This document shows positions 1-10,288 of a stretch of 64,000 bases of DNA, one piece after another. The position numbers and the translations under genes were made by a program. The stretch comes from an uncultured Prevotella sp. Its GTDB lineage: Bacteria > Bacteroidota > Bacteroidia > Bacteroidales > Bacteroidaceae. The notes under the pieces were generated by a model. It did no database searches. It worked only from the letters and a program-made list of their open reading frames with translations, and was not told the DNA's origin. The stretch spans positions 1 to 64,000 of the forward strand of contig URRR01000013.1 of assembly GCA_900550365.1 (NCBI GenBank), read 5' to 3'. Positions within the stretch are counted from its first letter, which is position 1. Each line of letters starts with the position of its first letter.

Positions 1-228
1 GAATTATTCAAGGAACATCCGGAACGATTCAGGCCCGTATTTAACGGCGACCGTTACCTTACAGAAACAGAATTGGCCAAACAACTAAAATTGACGCAGC
101 GAACTTTGATTGAGTATCGCAAAACCGGCAGACTACCTTATTATAAATTGGGCGGACGTATTTTGTACAGGGAAAGGGATATCGTTGATTTATTGGAAAG
201 AAATAAGGTGGAGGCATTCAGAAGATAA
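1..228 (+). CDS. Helix-turn-helix DNA-binding protein, excisionase-like (5' partial)
   Basis: The frame is open from the first base to TAA at 226-228, so the start lies outside the window. The visible 75 residues contain a MerR/excisionase-type helix-turn-helix: LTETELAKQLKLTQRTLIEY followed by a wing with GRLPYYKLGGRILY and a terminal helix (RDIVDLLERN). This layout matches the small HTH_17 proteins common in Bacteroidetes integrative elements, where they act as excision or transcription regulators. No integrase is visible beside it, so the link to a mobile element is inference from the family and from the AT-rich accessory neighbourhood. Confidence 0.75.
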   Translation, partial: ELFKEHPERFRPVFNGDRYLTETELAKQLKLTQRTLIEYRKTGRLPYYKLGGRILYRERDIVDLLERNKVEAFRR

Positions 229-450
229 TAGTTGCTACAAAAGCAACGTCTTAACAGCGATACTTTATTAAAGACTCACTATATTACAGTACCTTATTTT
301 GCCATTCGCATCCATTAATAACAAATTTTGCATAGTAACGAGCGAGTAACATTACTATGTATTAAATTGGATTTGGTAAGAATCAAGTTGGAGACGAGAT
401 AATTGATGGTTTTGCCCAATATAATATAAATCAAATCTATAATTTTATTC

Positions 451-481
451 TTGCATATTCCACCTTTTTATCGTATCTTTG
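451..481 (+). promoter_or_regulatory. Bacteroidetes-type promoter of the STAND NTPase gene
   Basis: TTG at 451-453, a 20-base spacer and TATCTTTG at 474-481 match the Bacteroidetes primary sigma consensus (TTG, 19-21 bases, TAnnTTTG). Transcription would start near 488, giving a leader of about 18 bases before ATG 506. This decides the start: the upstream TTG at 479 lies inside the promoter and cannot be the initiation codon. Confidence 0.75.
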
Positions 482-505
482 TTTCACACAAAAATTGGAA
501 TAATT

Positions 506-3500
506 ATGGAAAATGAAAACACACTGAAGTATATTATACCCACAATTATAAAATTTCAGAATGTTGATGATCTGTTAGAGAATAACAGTCATCGCTCATT
601 GTTTGATATGGAAAAGACTCTGTCAATAAATGATTTACTTAAAGAAAACTTTGTTTGTATTGTAGGCGAACCTGGTATTGGCAAAAGCAGATTGCTTGAT
701 GAATTTAAAGAGCATATTTTTCCAAAACTTTTTTTTGTAAAGCTTCTGAATTTATGGCTCTATCAGTTCCCAAAGAGAATGAATGTTGTATCATAGATGC
801 TTTAGATGAAGTTGAAGGATATTCATTCTATAATGTACTGCATTCAATCAAGCAGTATAAAAAAGAAAATCCAGAAGTTAAAGTGCTGTTAACATGCAGA
901 AAACATTATGTAGCTTCTTATGCACAACATTTTGCGGATTGTAATAATTTAAAATTCATCGAAATCTGCAGATTAAGCGAAAGAAATGTAATGGACGTTA
1001 TAAGCGACAACTGTAACTGTCCTGAGGCTACATTAGAAAGTATAAATAAAAGCCCTAAATTAAAAGCACTCATAACTATTCCCAGATATTTGACATTCTT
1101 ACTGGAATATATCAAGCAAAAAGGAGAGTGCTTAAATATTGGTGAATTATTTGAATATATGATTGTCTGTTCAATAAAGGCTGCTATAGAAGTTCGTGAA
1201 GGAATACAAAATACAGAAAGTATAAGAATCCTTCTACAGCGACTTCTGGAGAAAATTGCATTCGTTATGGAGATAAGCAGAAAAGACCAAATTTCAAAAG
1301 ATGAGTTATACACAATACTTGACGGAATAAAAGGCAATATGACGCAGATGTTCATTGCCAATTTTGATTTATTGTATTTTGAGAGTCGTATATTGAAGGA
1401 TACGGATGGAACATTACAATTTGAAAACACAGAACTGCAAGAGTATCTTGCAGCAAAGGAACTATGTAGGCAAGATAATATAGAAAGTGTATTTTATGAT
1501 GTTGCTGTACATAAAGAATTGAAACATATATACCCTAACTGGTATGATGTTATTCCTCACATTTCATATTCGGAAGATAGAATACAAACTTTTATCAATG
1601 TCTTCAAACTCATTATAGCATACGAATCATATCTAGAGAATGGGGCATTCGAAAATCTATTAAAATACGTTGATCCTTCTGTCCTGTCAATTCAACAGAA
1701 AAAAGAACTGTTTTCAATTATCTTTGAACATTATCAACGTATGCCTGCATATATTATATGGAAAAGCTCTATGAGCAATTTATTGCAAGAATGTTATACA
1801 ACAAATTGTGATAGTCAAATAATATTGCCACTTGACAAACTCAACAAAATACAATTATCTAATGTTACTGTTACTCTAGATGTAATTGTTGAAGCGAAAA
1901 AACAAAGTGAAGACATTTATAATTATTGGAGACAAGCTGCAAATGACTTGATGGAAACTGAAGATAACGAAAAAAAACTTGCGGCTTTAAATTTGTATAG
2001 TGCACTTAAATGTACAGACGAACTTATACGATTATCAGCATCTTATAGTAGTTTTACTAACAACCTAAAAGAAAAGTATTGTGAAGTAACAGGGTATATG
2101 AAAATTGCAAATAACAGTGTCGTCGATTGTTGGTTAAATGATTGTTATATAAGTAACCCTTATGCGATAAATGCTATCTTATATATAGAAGATTTACATA
2201 CATTAATTTATGCATACAGTAAAATTGTAGAAGACGGAAAGCTCTATGAGTTTTTTAATGGGAAAGGATCATTATCAGTTTTTTATGATTTACATTTAAA
2301 GCAACAATTTGATATTGCCTGGAAAGGGAACACCGAAAGCAAGGAACTAATCACGAAAATTATAGCGAGTTTTATATCCAATCAATCATATACCACTCAT
2401 AGCGAGATTAATACAATTATTAAACAAATATTACTTGATAAAACAACCGAACAATTGTTTATTACGAGCTTTGATAGTATTTGGGATTTAGAAGATTTAT
2501 TTCGACGTTTTGATGCAGAACTTATTGATATTGAACTTATATCATCTTTGGATAAGTCATTATCAGAAGCACATGTAGAGCCGTGGTATATAAATGATGT
2601 TCTCACTAATCTTATTAATAAAATCAGGAATGATAAAGATAAGAAGGATTCTATCACAGAGTACGTAGAACGTTATGCTGAGATATTTGAACGATGGGAC
2701 AAAGATTCCTCCAAAACAGAGGACAAGGAAGTAAATTATCATGATCAGCAACTTATTAAGATTTATAAAAGCCTTTCAGACCCAGAAGTATCAATGTATG
2801 ATAAATATGATACAGCATTTAAGCTGTCTCAGTATATTGATTTTTTGCAGAAACAAGAACCAAAACCTTTGACGAATGTTATTAAAGAATTTTTTCAGGA
2901 GCTTGATTTAGATCAAATGATATTAGAAAGAAATGCACCGAATTCGTTTACATTACCTATGTCTTTGCTTAAAATACCTGCTTTTGTAAAAGTACTATAT
3001 CATTTAGGCTTTCTTGATTTACTAAAAAAATATAGAATCGTTTTGATTAAAATATTACCAAACATCTGTATCACGAGGAATTATGATGCCAACGAAATAA
3101 AAGAAATATACAAGTCTGTTATTGGAAATATTAGTAATGACGAGAAAGATCAAGTTGTTAAATGGTGGCAGGATAGAAAAGATGATTTTATGGATATTAG
3201 CCCTGATGATATATGTACCTGTATCACAGATTATGGTATTGACGCCTTATATTATAAACTGGAGGAGTATGTAGAACAATATATTGAACATCCAGACCTT
3301 GATCATAGTATAGCTGCTTCCAAGGCATTAGATATCATATCAAATGGAGGCTATGGTTGGGATATTGGCAGATACAAAGAATTGTTTGATTTACTTAAAG
3401 ACGAAAGTATTACAAGTATAAAAATGCAGTGTAATACAATAATGATTGAAAAGTTCCAAGACGTTGATGCTATTAAATGGCGAATTAATTATTTAAAAAA

Positions 3501-4503
3501 TAATGTCGTAAAGTCTTTTCGTAATGAGACAGGAGAATTTCGTCCTATTTCACATGAAGAAGCTGAAATGATCAGCACAAATCCATACATGTTCAGGTGC
3601 TTCATGAGAATAAAAGAAAATGAGGTTTTAACTGAACAAATGGTTAATCTATTTGATTCCGGACTAAAATTATGTGTAAATCCAGATACTCAGCAATATG
3701 CATATTATCTCCTTAATCAGATATATCTTTTCTTTGTTAATTTAAATAAGATTAATTTTATCTCAATATTAAGAGAAAAGGTAGAGAAGCTTAATGCAAC
3801 AAATATAAGTTATCTGGCCACCAATATAATGAATAATGCAGAAATGCTGTTCTTAAAAAGCGAAAAGGCAAACATAGGTAAGGCTATTAAATTATATAAC
3901 AAATGTACAGAAGAATCACATTTAAGTATTCGGAATGATGGTGATTTAAAACGTTATTTCACAAAAATCTATTGCGAAGTACAAAAGGAAATACAAGACC
4001 AAGGTATATACGCGTTAGTTCGCCAAGATGCGTTAAATGAGGATTTCATTCAAAGAGAGTTGAAAAACACCATTATCAACAAGTGTTGTCAAATGGGGTT
4101 AGAAACTATTCGAGTAGATAGGGAGGTTACTCTTCAAGATAATAAACGTACAGATCTTCTCATCAGATATGGTTTATGCAAACCGATTATGGTAGAACTT
4201 AAATTACTTCACAATAATGAAATTCAACAAGATAAAAAGCGTCATGAATATAAGAAAAAGTTTATTCAATATATTAATGCAACCAATCCTTGTTTGTCTG
4301 TATTTTGGGTATTTGATGTTCATAAGAAAAATTCTATTATTCAAAAATTCGATGAACTTGAAAATGAATATAACGACCTTGATAATACATTGGTAATATT
4401 AACAGATTGTAAATGTAGTAGTGCCATTGATACTGCTTTACCCAAAAATGATAAAACTCCTAAATTGAATAAATCAAAGCGTGGATATAAAGGAAACAAC
4501 TAA
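506..4503 (+). CDS. STAND/NACHT-like P-loop NTPase with C-terminal nuclease-like domain, frame broken at T8
   Basis: Two overlapping reading frames together encode about 1,332 residues. The first (from ATG 506) carries Walker A, VGEPGIGKSRLLDEF, at about residues 52-66. The second carries a Walker B-like IIDALDEVEG and a sensor-like VLLTCRKHY, the order seen in NACHT/STAND NTPases. The join falls in eight T's (729-736): a -1 slip at T TTT TTT, or one extra T, gives a continuous protein reading PKLFFCKASEF. A long helical, repeat-like middle follows. Near the C-terminus (about residues 1215-1235) RTDLLI, then PIMVELK, resembles the D...ExK core of PD-(D/E)xK nucleases. Nucleotide-regulated proteins of this build often act in phage defence; that role is inference. 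The gene could be phase-variable, frameshifted by design, or simply mutated. Confidence 0.7.
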
Positions 4504-4689
4504 ATTTTATTAAAAAATGCAGAGCAAGATCCCTTCACAAAAGCCTATGTGAAACAAAAACGACCGCTCTAGTCGGAATACGCAAAAAAAGGTCGGATTT
4601 TATACAGAGGTTAAGACGCTGGCAGAATGCAGTCACAGGATGGGTAGGAATAACAAGGAAAGAACGGAGTAATAACTCATGAAATTTTG

Positions 4690-5549
4690 TGGACATGAAA
4701 ACGACAGAATGGACACCTCCTGCAAACGTCGCCGAAGGCGCCCGTACTTCACTGTACGACAGCGAGATGATGACCAACCCTCGTACTTTTCCATACCATG
4801 CGCCACCGAGACCTCAAGTCGTTCTATCTCGGTTATGTCTGCAATCATATCCGCAATGAGTTCCCCAACCGCTTGTCGTACAACCGCTTTGTCGAACGTC
4901 AGATCAAGGTTGGACTCCAGCTTTTGTTGTTCCTGCAGGCATATGCTTTGGGAAAATGTACTGGAATATCCATTATCGACTCCACTCCATTGGAGTCATA
5001 CAATATAAAGCGTGCACACAGCCACAGGACGATGAAGGGATGTGCGGCCAAGGGCAAGTGCACGATGGGATGGTTCTACGGATTCAAGCTGCATATAGTG
5101 ATAAACGACCGTGGCGAGATAATACAATGGACGCTCACGCCGGGAAACGTGGACGACTGTGAACCATTGAAGGACAAGGACTTTACGCAAAGGCTCTTCA
5201 GAAAGATTTTTGCCGACAGGGGATACATAAGCCTGAAGTTTTTCGAAAGGCTTTTCATTGATGACATACACCTTGTGACCAAAATCAGGAAGAACATGAA
5301 GAACTCACTCATGAACCTGCATGACAAAATCCTGCTGAGGAAAAGGGCTATCATAGAAACCGTCAACGACGAATTTAAGAATGTATGCCAATTTGAACAT
5401 ACGAGGCACCGCAGCATTGACGGTTTTGACTCCAACCTGATTGCAGGGCTTATCGCATACAACCTGCCACCCAAAAAGCCTTCACTCAATATTTACATCA
5501 TTGATAAAAGCAGGCTTATTGCATAAGGTGATTATACCGAACTGACGTT
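4690..5549 (+). mobile_element. IS982-family insertion sequence, copy 1, left end lost
   Basis: This block aligns with the neighbouring copy at 5555-6583 from about 4690 onward. Its right inverted repeat is present at 5532-5549 (TTATACCGAACTGACGTT). No matching left inverted repeat is visible between 4504 and 4690, so the left end is missing or degraded. The body is less A+T-rich than the genes on either side. The stretch 4504-4690 holds no gene that I recognise. Confidence 0.75.
4702..5526 (+). pseudogene. IS982-family transposase remnant (copy 1)
   Basis: From 4798 one open frame runs to TAA at 5524-5526 and carries the DDE-type motifs of IS982 transposases: SIIDSTPLES, then TPGNVDDCEPL, DRGYIS, and the glutamate region IETVNDEFKN. 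Comparison with copy 2 shows that the N-terminal part (CKRRRRRPYF, matching GKRRRNRPCL in copy 2) lies in another frame, and the join before 4798 needs indels. The protein is therefore N-terminally broken and unlikely to be active. At the position of the amber codon in copy 2, this copy keeps a glutamine (CAG), so the two copies are damaged differently. Confidence 0.8.
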
Positions 5550-5572
5550 AATATAACGTGAGTTCGGTATAA
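5532..5572. repeat. IS982 right-end/left-end junction palindrome
   Basis: The right inverted repeat of copy 1 (5532-5549) and the left inverted repeat of copy 2 (5555-5572) face each other across the five bases AATAT (5550-5554). Together they form a 41-base near-perfect palindrome with one mismatched pair in the arms. The same AATAT follows the right end of copy 2 at 6584-6588 and is read as its target-site duplication. Confidence 0.8.
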
Positions 5573-5589
5573 GAAAACGATTGAAAAAG

Positions 5590-5620
5590 TTGTGGGAATG
5601 AGATATTTTTAGTACCTTTA
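5590..5620 (+). promoter_or_regulatory. Promoter inside IS982 copy 2
   Basis: TTG at 5590-5592, a 20-base spacer and TACCTTTA at 5613-5620 fit the Bacteroidetes promoter with one mismatch at the last base. It lies between the left inverted repeat and the transposase ATG at 5661. Confidence 0.55.
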
Positions 5621-5660
5621 TAGTTGACAATCAATAAGTTACATAAAAATATCCATTCTC

Positions 5661-6560
5661 ATGACTGATGCAAATATAATAGAAATTTTCTGTATTCTCG
5701 ATGAGTTCTGCAAATATTTTGCTCCCGAACTGAAAAAACACACGCTGGACATCTCCGGCAAACGTCGCCGCAACCGCCCATGCCTCATGTCTGACAGCGA
5801 GGTGATGACCATTCTCGTACTGTTCCATATCTTGCGCCAGCGCGACCTCAAGTCGTTCTATCTCGGTTATGTATGTAACCACATGTACAAGGAGTTTCCA
5901 CACCGCCTGTCGTACAACCGCTTCGTAGAACGCTAGGCTAAGGTAGGACTCCATCTTTTGCTGTTCCTGCAGACATGTGCGTTGGGTAAATGTACTGGAA
6001 TATCCATTATCGACTCCACACCGTTGAAGTCATGCAATATAAAGCGTGCGCACAGCCACAGGACGATGAAGGGATGGGCTGCCAAGGGCAAGTGTACGAT
6101 GGGATGGTTCTACGGATTCAAGCTGCATATAGTGATAAACGACCGTGGCGAGATAATACAATGGATGCTCACGCCCGGGAACGTGGACGACCGTGAGCCA
6201 TTGAAGGACAAGAACTTTACGCAAAGGCTTTTCGGCAAGATTTTTGCCGATAGAGGCTACATAAGCCTGGAGCTTTTTAAAAGTCTCTTCATTGACGACA
6301 TACACCTTGTGACCAAACTCAAGAAGAACATGAAGAACTCGCTCATGGACCTGCACGACAAAATCCTGCTGCGGAAAAGGGCGCTCATTGAAACCGTCAA
6401 CGACGAACTCAAAAACGTCTGCTACATTGAACATACCAGGCACCGCAGCATTGACGGTTTTGCTTCCAACCTGATTGCAGGGCTTATCGCATACAACCTG
6501 CTTCCTAAGAAACCGTCACTCAATATTGACATCATTGATAAAAGCAGGCTTATTGCATAA
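5661..6560 (+). pseudogene. IS982-family transposase with premature amber codon (copy 2)
   Basis: The frame is 300 codons from ATG 5661 to TAA 6560 and is interrupted once, by TAG at 5934-5936 after FVER, where copy 1 has CAG. Everything else is intact: the N-terminal region with GKRRRNRPCL, then SIIDSTPLKS, KAKGKCTMGWFYGFKLH-like core residues, TPGNVDDREPL, DRGYISLELF and IETVNDELKN, which supply the DDE catalytic residues known for IS982 transposases. A single nonsense change makes this a recently inactivated copy. Readthrough or suppression cannot be excluded, but nothing in the sequence points to it. Confidence 0.85.
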
Positions 6561-6686
6561 GATTATTATACCGAACTCACGTTAATATAGCTAAAAAATA
6601 CTAAGATTCTCAGATGTTAAACAAATATAGTGATATAGGATACTTTATATAGTTCAATCATTATAGGTTTTGATTGTCATCTTGTT

Positions 6687-8570
6687 TTACATTATATTAA
6701 TTATACCATTTTCTCCATTTGCCCTTCTTACTGCACCATCAAGATATTTCAAAAAATTATGGAGAACATATTTATCAAGACTTTTCCTGTTTGCACATTC
6801 GGCTTCTAATTTAGATTTAAGTTTGGATAAAACTTCCAAATCTTCAGAAAATCTATTACAGCCCTGTCCTAGTTGAGCATAAAAACTATAATGATTGCTA
6901 AAGAACTCTTCCAATGAAAGAAGACCTGCATTACTCAATTTACAGATACTATTAAATAGCATTTCTGCATCAATATTCTTAAAAACAGAAGTCAAATTGT
7001 AAGGGCACTGATGATCTGGAGTTGATTCTTCACTTAAGTCTATAAGTTGTCTAACATTATCATCTGTAATATTTGAAAGTGCAATTTCAAACTTATTTTT
7101 CAATTTCTTATCACAATCGTCAAATATATTATTTGCATATTCAAGAATATCTCTCCCTATAAAAGTTTTATAAAATTCGCCAAAAGAATTAACACCTGCA
7201 TTAAATGCAACTCTATGTTTGTATAGCTTATCTTTTTCTGTTTGTTTACAATAATCATCGTGAATATGTTTTTTTGCCAAGGATACGGTTGCCTGAGTAG
7301 CCCAATAAATACATTTTTCATTAAAGAATGCAAGAATAGCAAGTGAACGTCCAAACATATACATATCAGGAACATTAAATTTTTGCACATCTTCCATCAA
7401 TGTAATACAATTTTCTTCAAAAACTTCAGATGACATGCTCATGAAGTTTACAAGATTCTCTTGTAGACTAATACCACATTGCATTTGTGCAAGCATATTT
7501 TCAACATAAGTCTTAATGCTAAATCCTGTTTCTATGCCATATACAATTTGTGGGATATGATTATTGCTGAGTACTTCAAAATTATATTTTTCTACAATCT
7601 TCCTATATTTTTGCTGTAAAGCTCTTATCTTGCTTTTTGTTTCATCATTTCCAAACATTCCAGCAGAATAGTTCAAATTCCACTGTGTAAATAAATCATG
7701 ATACTGGCTGCGATAGTCACAATAGACTGCAATATACGAAGCTAATAAGGATTGCATAAAGCTATTACTTTTTTCTAATAAATCCTTTTTAACTTCTGAA
7801 TATAATACATTAAAATCGTATAAACATTGTCGTAAGATACGAAGATTATTACATTCTGTGGAGAGAAAGACATCCAATATCAATTCTTTTTGATTTTGTA
7901 ACCACTCGGATAATGGAATGTCCTTAGTAAGAAAATATGTAATAGCAGCAACAATATCAGGTTTAACTTCAAATTCACGCCCTACAGTTTTCTCCTTAAA
8001 TTCAGTTAAAATATTCTTTGCGTTCTCTGTAAAATGTGTTTCATCCCCCACAATAATTACATGACAAGAACCATGCTCCACAAAATTATTGATATACCCC
8101 AAAAGAAGTTTAATATCTATTAGACAGCGCTCCAAATCATCAAAAACCAGTAATTTTGTCCCCACAATTTCGCTATCTTTAGAAGATAATAAAGAAAGAG
8201 AATCTAAAGTTGCATCGAATGACATGTCTTCTTTATCATCCTTATCCAAATCAAGAGTCGCCTTGAAAACAATTTTGCCAGCGATTTTTAATAATTTTTT
8301 CGTGAATTCTGCTCCTTTCGAATACAAAAAAGGATGCAATACCTGATCTATACACCTTGTAATTTGAGAAGTTTCTTTCAAACCATATAAAGAGACATAA
8401 ATCGGTTCAAGTGAACTTTCTCCTTTCAAATACTTCTCTTTATATTTATCAAGCCAATTACAAACAAAAAATGATTTTCCACATCCCCATCTACCCTTTA
8501 ACATTACAGCATATCGTGGATCTGGGTTTTCTACATAATGTAATAAATATTGAAAAATTCGTTCATTCAT
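6687..8570 (-). CDS. KAP-family P-loop NTPase
   Basis: The product is about 627 residues when begun at ATG 8570 (MNERIFQYLLHYVENP). A TTG at 8627 would add 19 residues and is a weaker choice. Walker A is LKGRWGCGKSFF near residue 30, and Walker B is TKLLVFDDLERC near residue 140, followed by VIIVGDE as a sensor-like strand. This early Walker A, the long insert and the DDLER motif match KAP NTPases, which in bacteria are often linked to mobile elements and defence islands. No transmembrane pair is obvious in the insert between the Walker motifs, unlike many KAP proteins. The C-terminal half is helical and unrecognised. The gene stands alone, facing the IS copies. Its role is unknown; defence is inference from class and setting. 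Confidence 0.75.
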   Translation of the reverse strand: MNERIFQYLLHYVENPDPRYAVMLKGRWGCGKSFFVCNWLDKYKEKYLKGESSLEPIYVSLYGLKETSQITRCIDQVLHPFLYSKGAEFTKKLLKIAGKIVFKATLDLDKDDKEDMSFDATLDSLSLLSSKDSEIVGTKLLVFDDLERCLIDIKLLLGYINNFVEHGSCHVIIVGDETHFTENAKNILTEFKEKTVGREFEVKPDIVAAITYFLTKDIPLSEWLQNQKELILDVFLSTECNNLRILRQCLYDFNVLYSEVKKDLLEKSNSFMQSLLASYIAVYCDYRSQYHDLFTQWNLNYSAGMFGNDETKSKIRALQQKYRKIVEKYNFEVLSNNHIPQIVYGIETGFSIKTYVENMLAQMQCGISLQENLVNFMSMSSEVFEENCITLMEDVQKFNVPDMYMFGRSLAILAFFNEKCIYWATQATVSLAKKHIHDDYCKQTEKDKLYKHRVAFNAGVNSFGEFYKTFIGRDILEYANNIFDDCDKKLKNKFEIALSNITDDNVRQLIDLSEESTPDHQCPYNLTSVFKNIDAEMLFNSICKLSNAGLLSLEEFFSNHYSFYAQLGQGCNRFSEDLEVLSKLKSKLEAECANRKSLDKYVLHNFLKYLDGAVRRANGENGIINIM

Positions 8571-9122
8571 AATTAAACGTTGTGAATTCGATGAAATTAA
8601 ATCAACATAAAAATTGGTTGATAGCAAAAATTATTGCATCTTTATTTTATTGAGTAAAAAAAGAAAACAAACAATAATCGCTATATTTTCGAGGGTAAAA
8701 TTACGGAATTATTTTGTATGGCAACTGATTTTTTGCAGTTTTGATGTAATGTATGGAAAAATATACACTGAAAACAGATAAAAAGTGACGTTATAACTGT
8801 GATTCAATCATGTCAAAGGCGGGAATCTGATTCATCCGGCATTCTATGCAAAGAACAAGACTTCGTCTGCATATTGGAGAAAACATGCGTAAAACTTTTG
8901 CAAAATAATAAAATTGTTTATTTCCTAATTTAGAAGTAAAAAAGTCAAAATATGTGATGCTAAATGGCACCTTAAATATAATAGCGTCTTAAACATATTA
9001 AAAATATCCAAACAATTTGAAATTGGGAAGCGGTAGCTATTCATATATTAAGATTATTTTTTACCTTTACTTATTAAAAATGGTAAATTAATCGTTTTAT
9101 TTTGCTAAAAACAAACAAAACA
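8571..9122. other. AT-rich divergent intergenic region
   Basis: This stretch separates the KAP gene (minus) from the AAA ATPase gene (plus) and must hold both promoters. A possible -7 element, TACCTTTA at 9062-9069, lies about 54 bases before ATG 9123, without a clear TTG at the usual spacing. I see no coding frame, tRNA or strong hairpin. Confidence 0.45.
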
Positions 9123-10288
9123 ATGCCTTCATTACATATAAAACACTTTGGTCCTATTTTGGACTCAACGAAAATAGAACTGACTTCATTGGTGGTACTC
9201 AATGGTCATCAAAGTTCAGGTAAGAGTGCTTTCATGAAAGTTCTTTGTTTCTGTCGTTGGGTTGAAAAAAGAATCATGGTATCGACCGATGATATAGTAA
9301 GCCAATATACTCACTATAATCGCTTTATAAAAGACTTGAAGTTGTTTTATCGGCTGAATGATGAATACTTTAAAGTTAATACGGAATTGAGGATGATGGA
9401 GATGACATTAGTATTGAATATACGGTGATAAACAGTAATGCAAAGATTACGCGCAAGAAATCATTTGCAGAAAAGAGATACAACAGTAAACTGTGTTACA
9501 TCCCGGCAGAGCGAAATCTCTTATCGGCTATTCAGAACATAGATAAGACATACAAGGCCACAGGCAAGGATGTCCTTTTTAACTTTATATATGAGTGGTA
9601 TGAAGCCAGGGAACCATATACCAATGAACATCCTTTCAAATTGGCCGTTACTGGAGGCTTCAGTTATGTAAATAAATTTGGTGCGGATGTATTGGTACGG
9701 GAAGACGGTAGTGAAACACCGGCCTTCTATGCTTCAAGTGGTATGCAAAGTGTGATGCCTATGGACGTGATGGTGGATTATATTACAGGTTGTGTGGGGA
9801 AAGAGGCCTCACTTTCAATGCGTGAACGCAATGAGATAAGCAAAACGGATAATGATTATGCTAATTTCAGGTTGTTTTACCAGTCTGCCCAACTGTTCAT
9901 AGAGGAACCTGAGCAGAATCTGTTTCCTGAATCTCAAAAATTTGTAATAATGAGCATTGCGCGTTCACTGAAAAAGGCACTGGAAAACGGTTCAGAACAG
10001 AGTTTGGCGTTAGTAACCAAGCACAGCCCATACATTATGTCTGTGGTAAATGTACTTTTAGCTGCGGCCATGGTTATAGAAAAAGGATTTAAACAGGATG
10101 TAATAGAAGGAGATTGTATATTGTCTTCATCTTCCATCTCAGGTTATTTTATTAATGAGAAAGGTATTTTCCAAAATATTCTCGATGTTGAAGTGCCTAT
10201 GCTCAGCGGCAACAGTTTGGATGGCGTGTCAGACTGGGTGGATATTAGTATCAGTAAGTTGAACGAGATATTATTTGCAGCGATATGA
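9123..10288 (+). pseudogene. AAA (OLD/SMC-like) ATPase, frameshifted
   Basis: ATG 9123 opens MPSLHIKHFGPILDSTKIEL and a Walker A, NGHQSSGKSAFMKVL, typical of AAA_15/OLD-like ATPases that begin with a strand, 'FGPI' and a GxxSSGKS loop. The frame is lost near 9380-9395 and continues in another frame to TGA 10286-10288, where LFIEEPEQNLFPESQ supplies the signature/Walker B region and ALVTKHSPYIMSVVN the following strand. A one-base difference restores a protein of about 388 residues, so this is a recent frameshift. The stop overlaps the next gene's ATG (ATGA at 10285-10288), indicating an operon. ATPases of this class pair with nucleases or toprim proteins in several antiphage systems; that role is inference here. 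Confidence 0.75.

Larger units (their letters stand above)
5555..6583 (+). mobile_element. IS982-family insertion sequence, copy 2, complete ends
   Basis: This 1,029-base element is bounded by perfect 18-base inverted repeats (AACGTGAGTTCGGTATAA at 5555-5572 and its complement at 6566-6583) and flanked by AATAT on both sides. It carries its own promoter and one transposase frame interrupted by a single stop codon. It has inserted directly beside the right end of copy 1 in the same orientation. Confidence 0.85.

Noticed and set aside
331..359. CATAGTAA/TTACTATG hairpin upstream of the STAND promoter
   Set aside because: Only eight pairs with a 13-base loop in AT-rich DNA; chance is likely and no T run follows.
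479..505. TTG start at 479 for the STAND gene
   Set aside because: It lies within the -7 promoter element, so the mRNA would begin downstream of it. ATG 506 is used.
4535..4848. Minus-strand frames left of and across the copy 1 IS remnant
   Set aside because: They are shadows of the degraded transposase and its flank, with no recognisable motif.
8571..8627. TTG start adding 19 residues to the KAP protein
   Set aside because: No ribosome-binding support or conserved motif was seen in the extension; ATG 8570 is nearer the first conserved block. It remains possible.
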